Numbered from the stretch's first letter, positions 16,293-25,380 are shown. The stretch: DNA of 64,000 nucleotides from DATFRX01 sp035630615 (GCA_035630615.1 DASQKI010000046.1:1-64000), one strand, 5' to 3'. Numbers and translations are program-made. Notes: a model not told the origin generated them from the sequence alone.

Positions 16293-17070
16293 GCAGCCGA
16301 CGCCACGGACGCAGATGATCGAGTTCGACGGCGTCAGCAAGAGCTGGGGCGACAACCACGTTCTCCGCTCGCTGAACCTCGACGTGGCCGCGGGTGAGAA
16401 GGTCTCGATCATCGGCCCGTCCGGATCCGGCAAGACCACGATCCTGCGGGTCCTGATGACGCTCGAGACGCCGGACGACGGTCTCGTCACGGTCGGCGGC
16501 GAGACGCTCTGGGACGCCCGCCACGGGAAGAAGCCGAAGGAGACCAAACACCTTCGGACCGTACGCGGCAAGGTCGGCATGGTCTTCCAGTCGTTCAACC
16601 TGTTTCCGCACCTGACGGTGATCGAGAACATCGTCGACGCGCCCATCCACGTCCTCAAGCTGTCGAAGTCCGAGGCGTACGAACGCGGGCACGACCTCCT
16701 CGACATGGTCGGGCTGGCCAGTCACGCCGACCACAAGCCACCCCAGCTCTCGGGCGGCCAGCAGCAACGAGTCGCGATCGCACGGGCGATGGCGATGCGT
16801 CCCGAAGTGCTGCTGTTCGACGAACCCACGTCGGCACTCGACCCCGAGCTGATCGGTGACGTGCTGGCGGTCATCCGCGACCTCGCGAGCGACACGTCGA
16901 TGACGATGCTGCTGGTCACCCACGAGATGCGCTTCGCGGAGGAGATCTCCGATCGCGTGGTGATGTTTGACGCCGGCACCGTCGTCGAACAGGGGCCGCC
17001 GGACCTGATCCTGAAGAACCCGAGCCATGACCGCACCCGCAGCTTCCTCCACGCCGTCCTCGACCACTGA
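16276..17070 (+). CDS. ehuA: EhuA-like ABC transporter ATPase
   Basis: 264 residues with a complete ABC domain: Walker A GPSGSGKTT, Q-loop VFQSFNLFPH, signature LSGGQQQR, Walker B VLLFDEPTSALD and switch histidine VTHEM. It energises the EhuCD channel at the cytoplasmic face. Polar amino acid ATPases of this type are about 240-260 residues, so it is full length. It is the last gene of the operon; palindrome family G begins 26 bases after the stop. Confidence 0.9.
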   Translation: MPQPTEQPTPRTQMIEFDGVSKSWGDNHVLRSLNLDVAAGEKVSIIGPSGSGKTTILRVLMTLETPDDGLVTVGGETLWDARHGKKPKETKHLRTVRGKVGMVFQSFNLFPHLTVIENIVDAPIHVLKLSKSEAYERGHDLLDMVGLASHADHKPPQLSGGQQQRVAIARAMAMRPEVLLFDEPTSALDPELIGDVLAVIRDLASDTSMTMLLVTHEMRFAEEISDRVVMFDAGTVVEQGPPDLILKNPSHDRTRSFLHAVLDH

Positions 17071-17096
17071 CCACGACGACGCGGACGGCCACTACT

Positions 17097-17143
17097 GCCG
17101 GGAAATGACAGGTCAGCGAGGCGCGGATCTGCCATTTGCCGGC
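17097..17143. repeat. Repeat family G: imperfect palindrome after ehuA
   Basis: GCCGGGAAATGACAG and CTGCCATTTGCCGGC pair at 13 of 15 positions across a 17-base spacer. No U-tract follows. It may double as the ehu terminator. No second copy was recognised in this window. Confidence 0.7.
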
Positions 17144-17250
17144 AACAGTCGGACGGGTCCGGGCCGGTCGGCACGAACCCTGCGTTACCGAAGCCCCGCC
17201 ACGGGTACCGGGGTTCATGTCTCGTTCCGATTCCTGCGGCAGGTGATGCG

Positions 17251-18345
17251 TTGCGCAAGTTCGGTGTCGAGGAAGAGCTACTGCTGATCGATCCCGACAC
17301 GCTGACACTGCGGCCGGTATCTGAGCGCGCGATCCGGCTCCACGAACCTGACCTCGCGGAGCAGGATCTCCAACATGAACTCTTCCTGCAGCAGATCGAG
17401 TCGGCCACGGAGCCCTGTGACGACGTCGACGGACTCGTCAGAGCCCTACGGGCTGCGCGCCGGACGGCGTCGAAAGCCGCGCAGGATGCTGGGGCGGCTG
17501 CGGTTGCCGTCGGGACCCCCGTGCTTTGGGACACCGGCGGTGATGTCACGCCGGACGATCGCTACCGCCGAATGCTCGAAACCTACGGCGCAATCGGACG
17601 CCAGTCCCTCGTCTGCGGCATGCATGTGCACGTCGAAATCGCGAGTGATGAGGAAGCTGTCGGCGTCATCGACCACATTCGCCCCTGGATCCCGGTGCTG
17701 ATGGCGATTGCTGTCAACACACCCTTTCACCAGGGCGTAGATACCAGCTATGCCAGCTGGCGCGCGCATGTCTGGGGATCGTGGCCGAGCGCCGGCCCAG
17801 TCGAGCCGTTCGGCGAATTCGCCGGCTATCGCGCCGTGATCGACGACATGGTCAGCTCCGGAGCTGCGATGGACGAGGGAATGGTCTACTTCGACGTCCG
17901 CCGCTCTCCGTCCTACCCCACTGTCGAGGTCAGGGTCTGCGACGTCTGTACGGACGTAGAGGTCGCCGCCTTGGTCGCTGTGCTATCTCGCGCACTAGTG
18001 ATGACCACTGCCCATGACTGGAGCAGGGGCCGACCTCTCGCCAACTGGCGTGTCGACCTGCTCCGCGCGGCACGATGGCGCGCCAGCCGCTACGGGCTCA
18101 CCGAGCGGCTGATCGACCCAGCGAACAGAGATCTTCGACCGGCGCCAGACGCGCTGAGGTCATTGGCCCGATACGTCGCGGACGCCCTCGATGAGACCGG
18201 AGATGGGCCGTACGTCACCCAAGGCATCGAACGGCTGGTCGCGAACGGCAGTGGTGCCGACCGACAACGCGCGGTCGCGAACAAGTACGGACGCCTGTCA
18301 GCCGTCGTCGAGGACCTCCTTCGCCGCACCGGGCCAATCGCCTAA
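17251..18345 (+). CDS. YbdK-type carboxylate-amine ligase (glutamate-cysteine ligase family 2)
   Basis: 364 residues, the usual length for this family. The N-terminal FGVEEELLLID motif is the nucleotide/metal signature, followed by LQHELFLQQIESATEPC, GMHVHVEI and EVRVCDVCTDVE, all typical of weak gamma-glutamylcysteine ligases. It ligates a carboxylate to an amine with ATP; the physiological product is uncertain. I start at the TTG just before RKFGVEEE, because no ATG or GTG lies in frame nearby and an AGG precedes it by eight bases. Codon use is slightly less GC-extreme than in neighbours. Confidence 0.85.
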   Translation: MRKFGVEEELLLIDPDTLTLRPVSERAIRLHEPDLAEQDLQHELFLQQIESATEPCDDVDGLVRALRAARRTASKAAQDAGAAAVAVGTPVLWDTGGDVTPDDRYRRMLETYGAIGRQSLVCGMHVHVEIASDEEAVGVIDHIRPWIPVLMAIAVNTPFHQGVDTSYASWRAHVWGSWPSAGPVEPFGEFAGYRAVIDDMVSSGAAMDEGMVYFDVRRSPSYPTVEVRVCDVCTDVEVAALVAVLSRALVMTTAHDWSRGRPLANWRVDLLRAARWRASRYGLTERLIDPANRDLRPAPDALRSLARYVADALDETGDGPYVTQGIERLVANGSGADRQRAVANKYGRLSAVVEDLLRRTGPIA

Positions 18346-18396
18346 CGGGTCCCGACCGACACGCCTGGCTGGCGCGTGGCGAGGGGACCGGAACCA

Positions 18397-19179
18397 CTAG
18401 AACCAGCGGGAGAGTTCGACCACGACGCCGTCATTCTCGACCGTCTCGGTCACGTCGTCGGCAGCGTCCTGCACCTCGACGGGCGCGTTGCCCATCGACA
18501 CGCCACGACCCGCCCAGCGCAGCATCTCGAGATCGTTGCGACCGTCGCCGATCGCCAACACCCGCGACTGCTCAACCCCCAGTCGGGCCGCGAGCGACTC
18601 CAGCCCGGACGCCTTCGTCACCCCACTCGGCGCGAGGTCGAGCCAGGCGGTGTAGCCCACGAAATAGTTGGTGCCGTGCAAGCCGAGCCGCTCGGCCAAC
18701 TGGATGAACTCCTCCGCCGACTGATCCGGGCTCCGGATGATCACGCGAGTCACCGGCTCGGCCACCAACTCGTCGACGCTCTGCAGAATCATTTCGCCGG
18801 TGATCTCGCCATCGGGGAACGGCTTGTTGATCCGATAGCCACGGCCGATCTCTTCGACCGCGACGGCCGCGTCCGGCACGTGCTCGAGCAGCAGCTTGAC
18901 CGTCTCGCGGGCGTCGAAGGTCACCGTCGAGAGCACCTCGACCGGCGAGTACGAGATCGTCACCGCGCCGTTGCTGGCCACCGCGACGCCGTCGTCGAGC
19001 CCGAGCTTGCCGACCGCATCCATCACGCCCGGGACCGACCTGCCCGTCGAGACGACGATCGGCACGCCGGACTGGGCCACGTCGCGGACCGTCGTACGCA
19101 CAGCGGGTGCCATGTTGTTGTCCCAGTCGACCAACGTCCCGTCGACGTCGAGCGCGATCAGGTCGTAGGGCCCCGTCAT
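18397..19179 (-). CDS. HAD-superfamily (Cof-type) phosphatase
   Basis: 260 residues. The four HAD motifs are visible: DVDGTLVD (Asp11 and Asp13), STGRS, a lysine in SGVTKASGL, and GDGRNDLEML. The cap region between motifs II and III fits the Cof/IIB subclass, which dephosphorylates sugar phosphates and nucleotide cofactors. The start overlaps the serS stop (ATGA), so the gene is translated as the second cistron of serS. Confidence 0.9.
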   Translation of the reverse strand: MTGPYDLIALDVDGTLVDWDNNMAPAVRTTVRDVAQSGVPIVVSTGRSVPGVMDAVGKLGLDDGVAVASNGAVTISYSPVEVLSTVTFDARETVKLLLEHVPDAAVAVEEIGRGYRINKPFPDGEITGEMILQSVDELVAEPVTRVIIRSPDQSAEEFIQLAERLGLHGTNYFVGYTAWLDLAPSGVTKASGLESLAARLGVEQSRVLAIGDGRNDLEMLRWAGRGVSMGNAPVEVQDAADDVTETVENDGVVVELSRWF

Positions 19180-20453
19180 GCAGTCGGCTCCAGGACGTCC
19201 CGCCCGCCGAGGTACGGCTGCAGGGCGGCCGGAACGCGTACGGAGCCGTCGGCCTGCTGATGGTTTTCGAGGATCGCCACGATCGACCGCGCCGACGCGC
19301 ACAGCGTGCCGTTGAGGGTCGCGGCCGGCTCGGTGCCGCCACGTTCGCTTCGAATTCGGATGTCGAGGCGGCGGGCCTGGAACTGCGTGCAGTTGGACGT
19401 CGAGGTGAGCTCGCGATATTTCCCCTGCGTCGGGATCCACGCCTCGCAGTCAAACTTGCGCACCGCCGACGATCCGAGATCGCCGGTCGCGACGTCGATG
19501 ACTCGGAACGGCAGCTCCATGTCGGTCAGCCATTCCTTCTCGTACGCCAAAAGCCGCTCGTGTTCTGCGTACGACTCCTCGACGGTCGTGAACGTGAACA
19601 TCTCCACCTTGTCGAACCAGTGCACCCGGAAGATGCCCTTGGTGTCTTTGCCGTAAGAGCCTGCCTCGCGGCGGTAGCACGGGCTGAACGCCGAGTAGCG
19701 CAGCGGCAACGAGCTCGCGTCGAGAATCTCGTCGGAGTGGTAGGCCGCCAGCGCGACCTCCGAGGTGCCGACGAGGTAGAGGTCGTCCTTGGGCAGGTAG
19801 TAGACGTCGTCGGCTGCCTGGCCGAGGAAGCCGGTGCCCTCCATCGCCGGCGGCTTCACCAACGCCGGAGGGATCATCGGGGTGAATCCCCAATCAGCAG
19901 CCCGGTCGAGTGCGGCATGCATCAAAGCCATCTCGAGCTGTGCTCCGACGCCGGTCAGGTAGTAGAACCGCGCCCCGCTCACCTTGGCGCCGCGCTCGAT
20001 GTCGATCGCGCCGAGGATCTTGCCCAGCTCGATGTGGTCCTTCGGCTCGAAGCCCTCGGCTTCGAAGTCGCGCGGCGTGCCGACCGTCTCGAGCGTGGTG
20101 AAGTCGTCCTCGCCGCCCTCCGGTGCTCGATCGTCGGCCAGGTTGGGCAGCGTCAGAGCCAGCTCGCGAAACGCCTCGTCGGCCTCGTTTTGGGCGGCCT
20201 CGGCGGCCTTGACCCGCTCGGCGAGCTCCTTCGTCCGCGCCAGCAGGGCCTGCTTGTCGTCGCCTTGCGCCTGGGCGATCTGCTTGCCCATCGCCTTCTG
20301 ATCGGCGCGCAATTGCTCGTACTCCGCGATAGACGACCGGCGACGCTCATCGGCCTCGAGTACGCGGTCGACGGCGTCGACGGACTCGCCTCGGCGCTTC
20401 TGCGCGTCGCGTACGCGGTCTGGGTCATCGCGGAGAGTACGTAGGTCTATCAC
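19176..20453 (-). CDS. serS: Seryl-tRNA synthetase
   Basis: 425 residues, the normal length. An N-terminal antiparallel coiled-coil arm (residues 1-110, MIDLRTLRDDPDRVRDAQKRRGE through KELAERVKAAEAAQNEADEAFREL) binds the long variable arm of tRNA-Ser. The class II catalytic core follows, with motif 2 in SAFSPCYRREAGSYG and motif 3 in TSTSNCTQFQARRLDIR. I start at the GTG encoding the initiator before IDLRTL. The frame is open much further upstream, but that is antisense to the divergent lipid kinase gene. The two tRNA-Ser genes lie 16 kb away. Confidence 0.95.
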   Translation of the reverse strand: MIDLRTLRDDPDRVRDAQKRRGESVDAVDRVLEADERRRSSIAEYEQLRADQKAMGKQIAQAQGDDKQALLARTKELAERVKAAEAAQNEADEAFRELALTLPNLADDRAPEGGEDDFTTLETVGTPRDFEAEGFEPKDHIELGKILGAIDIERGAKVSGARFYYLTGVGAQLEMALMHAALDRAADWGFTPMIPPALVKPPAMEGTGFLGQAADDVYYLPKDDLYLVGTSEVALAAYHSDEILDASSLPLRYSAFSPCYRREAGSYGKDTKGIFRVHWFDKVEMFTFTTVEESYAEHERLLAYEKEWLTDMELPFRVIDVATGDLGSSAVRKFDCEAWIPTQGKYRELTSTSNCTQFQARRLDIRIRSERGGTEPAATLNGTLCASARSIVAILENHQQADGSVRVPAALQPYLGGRDVLEPTA

Positions 20454-20597
20454 CCATTCAGGGTATCGACGCCGGCCAACCGATTTCGGCCCACTGACCC
20501 GTCGAGTGGCGCAGTGTCGTCGCCGACACGCCGGCGAACGCGGCGACATTGCGCCAGTCGCGAGTGGGCCAACATCGCGACCTGGGAAGATCGCCGC

Positions 20598-22208
20598 GTG
20601 CATGTCGACCTCCGCCGCGCGCAGCCGCGCAGCCCCGAAGCGCAGGGCTCGTGGATCGGCGTGCCGCTGTTGGTCGTCGCGCTGACCACGTTCCTGGTGG
20701 CGTTGGAGTGGTCGCCACTCATGGATTTCGACTCCGCCGTCAGTGACGCCGCCTACGACATCACCTACGGCCGAGAGCACTGGACCAACGTCCTGACCTG
20801 GGTCGCCGACTGGATCGGGCCGATGACGCTCCGGATCCTCGTTCTCGCGGCCGCGGTGGCGATGATGTGGCGCCGGCACCTCCGGGTCGCGCTGTGGATG
20901 ATCCTCGTCACGGTGGCAGAGTGGCTGATCGCACCGGCGTCGAAGGAGATCCTCGACCGACCTCGCCCGTCTCACGACCCGCTGATCGTCGACGAACCCG
21001 GCTGGTCGTATCCGTCGGGGCACGCGGCCGCCGGGGGCTACTTCGCGGCCGTCGCCGTGCTCACGACCATGGCGCTGCTGCCCCGGGGATGGCTGCGTCG
21101 GAGTCTGTGCGCCCTGTGGATCGTGATCGGCGCCGGCGTCGGTCTGGACCGGATCTTCCTGGACGTGCATTTCGCGACCGACGTCGTCGGCGGCTGGGCA
21201 CTCGGCGTCTTGCTCGTCATGATCGGGTGGGCGCTGCTGCTGCGGCTGGCCCCGGAGCCGCCGGGTCCGGTGCCGAGCTCCGCGGGGCCGCGGCCGTCGC
21301 GTCTCGCGGTGGTGCTCAACCCGACCAAGGTCGCCGATCCGCTGGGCTTTCGAACCCAGGTCGCCGCCGCGGCCGTTGCCCACGGCTGGGACGAGCCGAT
21401 GTGGTTCGAGACGACGCCGGACGATCCGGGGACGTCGATGGCCGAAGACGCGCTGGCCGCCGGGGCCGAGATGGTGATCGCCGCCGGCGGCGACGGTACG
21501 GTCCGGGTCGTCTGCACCGAGCTCGCACGCACCGGCGTCCCGGTCGGAATCGTGCCGCTGGGCACCGGCAACCTGCTGACTCGCAACCTCGGGCTCCCGC
21601 TACACATCGGAGATGCCATCCAGGTCGCGATGTCGGGTCAGGACCGTGCCGTCGACATCGTCACGCTGGCCGGCGACGGCATCGAGGACACCAGCTTCAC
21701 CGTCATGGCGGGGCTCGGTCTCGACGCGGCGATCATGCACGGCGCCGCCGACGAGATGAAGGCCCGGATGGGGTCGTCCGCGTACGTCGTGTCCGCGCTC
21801 CGACAGATTCGCTATCCCGCCGTTCGCGTCGAGATCAGCGTCGACGACGCGGAGCCGGTACGCCGTCGTGCCCGAACCGTGGTGATCGGCAACGTCGGCG
21901 CGATCACGGGTGGCATCCCGCTCATCCCAGACGCCCGGATCGACGACGGTCTGCTCGACGTCGTGGTGGTCGCGCCGGTACGAACGTGGGGGTGGCTGGC
22001 GTTGCTGTGGCGAGTGCTGACCCGACGCCGGCGGACCGACCACCGACTCGACCGGATGCGGGGCCGGAGCGTCGTGATTCGCGCGGAGAAGCCGACCCCG
22101 CGGCAGTTGGATGGCGACACGATCCCGGACGGGCAGGAGATCCGGGCCGAGGTGCTCGCCGGGACGCTGCTCGTCCGCGTCCCCCGCTCATCCGCCGCCC
22201 GTCCGTGA
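20598..22208 (+). CDS. Fusion of a PAP2 phosphatase and a diacylglycerol kinase catalytic domain
   Basis: 536 residues. Residues 20-225 form a six-helix PAP2 domain with all three motifs (KEILDRPRPSH, SYPSGHAAAGG, LDRIFLDVHFATD). Residues 240-530 form a lipid/diacylglycerol kinase domain (VVLNPTKV, AAGGDGTVRVV, PLGTGNLLTRNLGLP). One polypeptide could thus both dephosphorylate and phosphorylate lipids at the membrane; fusions of this kind occur in actinobacteria. I start at GTG before HVDLRRAQP. It is divergent from serS with about 144 bases between them. The stop codon lies within the first unit of tandem repeat family C. Confidence 0.88.
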   Translation: MHVDLRRAQPRSPEAQGSWIGVPLLVVALTTFLVALEWSPLMDFDSAVSDAAYDITYGREHWTNVLTWVADWIGPMTLRILVLAAAVAMMWRRHLRVALWMILVTVAEWLIAPASKEILDRPRPSHDPLIVDEPGWSYPSGHAAAGGYFAAVAVLTTMALLPRGWLRRSLCALWIVIGAGVGLDRIFLDVHFATDVVGGWALGVLLVMIGWALLLRLAPEPPGPVPSSAGPRPSRLAVVLNPTKVADPLGFRTQVAAAAVAHGWDEPMWFETTPDDPGTSMAEDALAAGAEMVIAAGGDGTVRVVCTELARTGVPVGIVPLGTGNLLTRNLGLPLHIGDAIQVAMSGQDRAVDIVTLAGDGIEDTSFTVMAGLGLDAAIMHGAADEMKARMGSSAYVVSALRQIRYPAVRVEISVDDAEPVRRRARTVVIGNVGAITGGIPLIPDARIDDGLLDVVVVAPVRTWGWLALLWRVLTRRRRTDHRLDRMRGRSVVIRAEKPTPRQLDGDTIPDGQEIRAEVLAGTLLVRVPRSSAARP

Positions 22209-22308
22209 GTTTCAGCCCGCCCGTCCGTGAGTTCTGCCCCGCCGGTCCGTGACTTCTGCCCCGCCGGTCCGTGACTTCTGCCCGTCGGTCCGTGACCTCT
22301 GGCCGGAC
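22201..22308. repeat. Repeat family C, array 1: five 21-22-bp tandem units
   Basis: Five head-to-tail units beginning GTCCGTGAGTT or GTCCGTGACTT and ending in CCGCC or a degenerate form. Lengths are 22, 22, 22, 21 and 21. The first unit contributes the TGA stop of the PAP2-kinase gene. The same unit in reverse orientation forms array 2 two kilobases downstream (about 19 of 22 positions shared). There are no spacers. Confidence 0.92.
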
Positions 22309-22439
22309 GATCCGTTACACAAGACGACCCGCGGTTCCCTCAACGCCGTGGGACTCGACACCACGCCACGACGAGACTCCGACAAGGAGCCAGCCTCAAG
22401 CTCACGACGATCAGTCGCCCACCCGCAAGGAGACCTCGC

Positions 22440-23636
22440 ATGACAAGCGTGACCACGCGCGCGGCAGTCGCCGTAACCTGCGCCGCGCTGGCATTGCCCA
22501 CGCTGACGTCAGCGGCATCATCTGCCGCGTCAGAGGCCCGCGTCGACCCGACCGTACAGTCGGCCGGCAAGGGCCCGAGCAGCTGGACCAAGATCTCGAA
22601 GGGCGACGTCTCATCGACCAACGAGCCCGGGCTGTACCGCACCGGAGACGGCGTATTGCACGTCGCGTACACACAAGGCAGCCGGATGCGTTGGTCGAAT
22701 GTGTCGAAGCACGGCCGTCTGGTCGGCCACGGCACGGTCCTGTCCGGCTGGGACAGCTTGTCCTCACAACCGACGCTGATCGCGGCTCGAAACAACCGGA
22801 TCCGAGTGGTGTTCGGCGGGATCAACGTCTCTGGTCCGGCGCCGTACAACGACAACGGGCTCTTCACCTCGACCACCGGTCGCGCCGGGCGGAGCTGGAG
22901 CCTCGCGCGGGGTGCGCTCCTCGCAGCCAGCGTGGCGACCTACGGCATCGGCGCGCTGGCCCTGTCCGGCCGGGCGCCGATCGTCGCGGTCGCGTTCAAC
23001 GAAAGGATCCTCTGGCGGCAGACCGACGGCAGTGCGACGCCGATCGGGCCGGACAACCGCGTGTCCAACGGGGACTGCTGTGCCTACCACAGCGCGCTCG
23101 CCCGCGATGCGATAACCGGCCGGGTCTTTCTCGGCTGGTACAGCGGCGGCGGCGCGAATCGCTCGGGTGTTTTCGTCAAGCGGCTGCGGCCGACCGCGGG
23201 TCCGAGGATGAAGGCACCCGACTCCAGCCGGCTCGACACCGACCAGACCGTCGCGCTGACCGGCCGACGCGACACGCCGGGCGTCTACGCCGCGTACTGC
23301 ACCGGCTATCCGAACTGCCGTCACGTCAAGCTCTGGCGGGTCGGCGCAAACCGCGCCATCACCGTGCCGAGGTCGAAGAACGCCGACACGATCGCGCTCG
23401 CCGCCGCACCGTCCGGTGGCCTGTGGGTCACGTGGGAGAACGATGTCACCAACCGTGTGTACGCCACCTTGACCAATCGCAAGGCGACCCGCTTCGGCGC
23501 CGTACGCGTGGTGAAGTCGGCCCAACGCGACACGTATCGACTCGCCGCCTACAGCGGTGCGGTCCGCCATCTCGACCTGGTCATCAACACCGGCGCCAAC
23601 GGCAAGGTGACAATTGCGTTCCGCAGGGGCTTCTGA
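22440..23636 (+). CDS. Secreted protein with probable beta-propeller fold
   Basis: 398 residues with a cleavable signal peptide (MTSVTTRAAVAVTCAALALPTLTSAASSA). The mature chain is a run of short beta-strand blocks (GLYRTGDGVLHVAYTQGSRMRWSNVS; LSSQPTLIAARNNRIRVVFGG; GGLWVTWENDVTNRVYATLTN), a pattern like sialidase/BNR propellers. No catalytic motif was recognised. Cysteine pairs (NGDCCAYHS, YCTGYPNCRH) may form disulfides. Function is unknown. It stands alone, after repeat array C. Confidence 0.7.
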   Translation: MTSVTTRAAVAVTCAALALPTLTSAASSAASEARVDPTVQSAGKGPSSWTKISKGDVSSTNEPGLYRTGDGVLHVAYTQGSRMRWSNVSKHGRLVGHGTVLSGWDSLSSQPTLIAARNNRIRVVFGGINVSGPAPYNDNGLFTSTTGRAGRSWSLARGALLAASVATYGIGALALSGRAPIVAVAFNERILWRQTDGSATPIGPDNRVSNGDCCAYHSALARDAITGRVFLGWYSGGGANRSGVFVKRLRPTAGPRMKAPDSSRLDTDQTVALTGRRDTPGVYAAYCTGYPNCRHVKLWRVGANRAITVPRSKNADTIALAAAPSGGLWVTWENDVTNRVYATLTNRKATRFGAVRVVKSAQRDTYRLAAYSGAVRHLDLVINTGANGKVTIAFRRGF

Positions 23637-23741
23637 GCCGGTCGGTACCACGCCACCGCTGCGAAGCCCGGCTACGCCACCGGTCACGTGACCATTCGCG
23701 TCCGGAATTGACCGGGGTCGACCCGCGGTCGCCGTGTCGAG
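23637..23741. other. Convergent intergenic region with a 12-bp perfect palindrome
   Basis: GGTCACGTGACC at 23682-23693 is a perfect palindrome between two convergent genes. It is too short for a strong terminator and its role is unknown. Nothing else is recognisable here. Confidence 0.4.
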
Positions 23742-24146
23742 TCAGCGCCGGCCGCGGGCGTACCCGATCGCCTCGGTCTCCTCCGGCGACAGTTGCTGAT
23801 CGCAGGTCCAGGCGGTGATGCCCTTCGCGTACGTACGGGCGTCGCTGCGGCCATGGATCGAGGTCAGCACCATGCCGTTGCCCTCATCGTCAAGCAGCGC
23901 CATCGACCACGACAGGTGGCCGCCCATGTCACCGAAGGCGTCGTAGCGGACGACCGCAATGTGCCGCAACGCTTGCGCCGCGTCCTCACGCAGCGCCTCG
24001 ACCTCGTCGCGGACCGCCCCGATCTCGGGCGGGATCGGGCCACGTCGCCGCCAGCGGGGCGAACGCACTGTATGCAGCGCCCAACCCGCGAGGACGACTG
24101 CGACGACAGCCAGTCCGACCGCGATCCATCCGAGCACCCCGTCCAC
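23742..24146 (-). CDS. DUF4446-family membrane-anchored protein
   Basis: 134 residues. One N-terminal membrane helix (LGWIAVGLAVVAVVLAGWALHTV) is followed by a short coiled region (VRDEVEALREDAAQALRHIAVVRYDAFGDMGGHLSWSMALLDDEGNG) and LTSIHGRSDARTYAKGI, the DUF4446 hallmark sequence. The family is widespread in Gram-positive bacteria, of unknown function, and often near serS/pheA or parB-type housekeeping genes. Its upstream region is occupied by repeat array C2, so the promoter must lie within or beyond those repeats. Confidence 0.88.
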   Translation of the reverse strand: MDGVLGWIAVGLAVVAVVLAGWALHTVRSPRWRRRGPIPPEIGAVRDEVEALREDAAQALRHIAVVRYDAFGDMGGHLSWSMALLDDEGNGMVLTSIHGRSDARTYAKGITAWTCDQQLSPEETEAIGYARGRR

Positions 24147-24176
24147 GCCCTGACCCTATGCGCCGCGCAACTGTTT

Positions 24177-24325
24177 CTCGCGGATCGGCGGGCCAGAACT
24201 CGCGGATCGGCGGGCCAACTCGCGGATCGGCGGGCCAGAACTCGCGGACGAGCGGGCCAGAACTCGCGGACGAGCGGGCCAGAACTAGCGGACGAGCGGG
24301 CCAGAACTAGCGGATCGGCGGGCGG
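24177..24325. repeat. Repeat family C, array 2: about seven tandem units, inverted relative to array 1
   Basis: Units run CTCGCGGATCGGCGGGCC plus AGAA, mostly 22 bases (the second is 20), with later units reading CTCGCGGACGAGCGGGCC and CTAGCGG. The reverse complement of a unit aligns with the units at 22201. Variation along the array (GATCGG to GACGAG, CTCG to CTAG) shows that local duplication followed divergence. The array fills the gap between pheA and the DUF4446 gene. Confidence 0.92.
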
Positions 24326-24336
24326 CCGGGGCGGGG

Positions 24337-25272
24337 TCAGGGGCGGCGGAGGCGTTGCAGCCAGGCGTGGGCGTCGTCGAAGTCCTTGTCGGACGTGCCG
24401 TCGCGTACCGCCGGTGCGAGCCCGTCCATCCGCGCGTAGGAGCCGAGGAACCGTACGTCGGCGCAGATCCGGCGCAACCCCATCAGCGCCTCGCCCACCC
24501 GGGCGTCGTCGAGGTGCCCCTCGCAGTCGATCGAGAAGCAGTATCGCCCGAGCGCGGCACCGGTCGGGCGGGACTCGATCCGGGTGAGGTTGACGCCGCG
24601 CAGCGCGAACTCGTCGAGCACCTCCATCAGCGCACCCGGATGGTCGTCGCGGATGAACGCCACCAGCGACGTCTTGTCGGCCCCGGTGCGCGGTGGCGGG
24701 GCAGCCGGTCGCGACACCATCACGAACCGGGTCTCCGCGTCAGGGTTGTCGCCGATCTCGTGCTCGAGCACCGCGAGCCGATAGTGCTCAGCCGCGATCG
24801 GCGCCGAGATCGCCGCGTCGTATACAGGGTCCGACGCCGCCACCATCGCGGCCGCCTGCGCCGTCGACGCCACATGCACGACCTCGGCATCGGGGTGGTG
24901 ATCGGCGATCCACCGGCGACACTGCGCCGCGGCATGCGGATGCGTCGCGATCGTACGTACGGAGAAGGCGTCCCGACCCGGCCGGGCGAGCAGCGCGAAC
25001 CGTACCGGGATCGACATCTCCCGCGTGATCATGACTTCGACGCCGTTGGCGAGCTCGTCGAGCGTGACGGTCACCGAGCCCTCGACCGAGTTTTCGATCG
25101 GGACGACGGCCGCGTCCGCCTCGCCGGTGCGCACCGCATCGAGAGCCGCCGGGACCGTCACGTACGGCTGCAGGTCGGCACGGCTCGCGGCGGGGACCGT
25201 ACGCAGCGCGGCCTCGGTGAAGGTCCCCTCGGGACCGAGGTACGCGTAGCGAGCGGGCGGAACTCCAGGCAC
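24337..25272 (-). CDS. pheA: Prephenate dehydratase
   Basis: 311 residues converting prephenate to phenylpyruvate in phenylalanine synthesis. The N-terminal PDT domain (RYAYLGPEGTFTEAAL, VVPIENSVEGSVTVTLDEL) ends with the catalytic Thr-Arg-Phe in NPDAETRFVMVSR. A C-terminal ACT domain follows (TSLVAFIRDDHPGALMEVLDEFALRGVNLTRIESRPTG), the site of Phe feedback inhibition, with the ESRP motif intact. I start at GTG before PGVPPARYAYLGPEG. Divergent from the lysE-like gene. Confidence 0.95.
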   Translation of the reverse strand: MPGVPPARYAYLGPEGTFTEAALRTVPAASRADLQPYVTVPAALDAVRTGEADAAVVPIENSVEGSVTVTLDELANGVEVMITREMSIPVRFALLARPGRDAFSVRTIATHPHAAAQCRRWIADHHPDAEVVHVASTAQAAAMVAASDPVYDAAISAPIAAEHYRLAVLEHEIGDNPDAETRFVMVSRPAAPPPRTGADKTSLVAFIRDDHPGALMEVLDEFALRGVNLTRIESRPTGAALGRYCFSIDCEGHLDDARVGEALMGLRRICADVRFLGSYARMDGLAPAVRDGTSDKDFDDAHAWLQRLRRP

Positions 25273-25380
25273 GAACGCCAGCCTAGGCCAGGCGGTCTTG
25301 CGCCCGTGCTGTTGGTCCGGGGACCGTCCATCCAACGATATGGGCGCAAAATCGGTTGCGAGCGCTGCCAGGCTGGGACG

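Noticed and set aside
20454..21383. Extension of serS by about 310 codons upstream
   Set aside because: The added sequence is Arg/Asp-rich and antisense to the PAP2-kinase gene; family length and the coiled-coil start fit the GTG at 20453.
23682..23693. GGTCACGTGACC as a specific regulator site
   Set aside because: A single 12-bp palindrome between convergent genes has no gene to regulate in an obvious way.
22201..24325. CRISPR-like direct repeats
   Set aside because: Units are head to tail without unique spacers, and no cas gene is present in the window.
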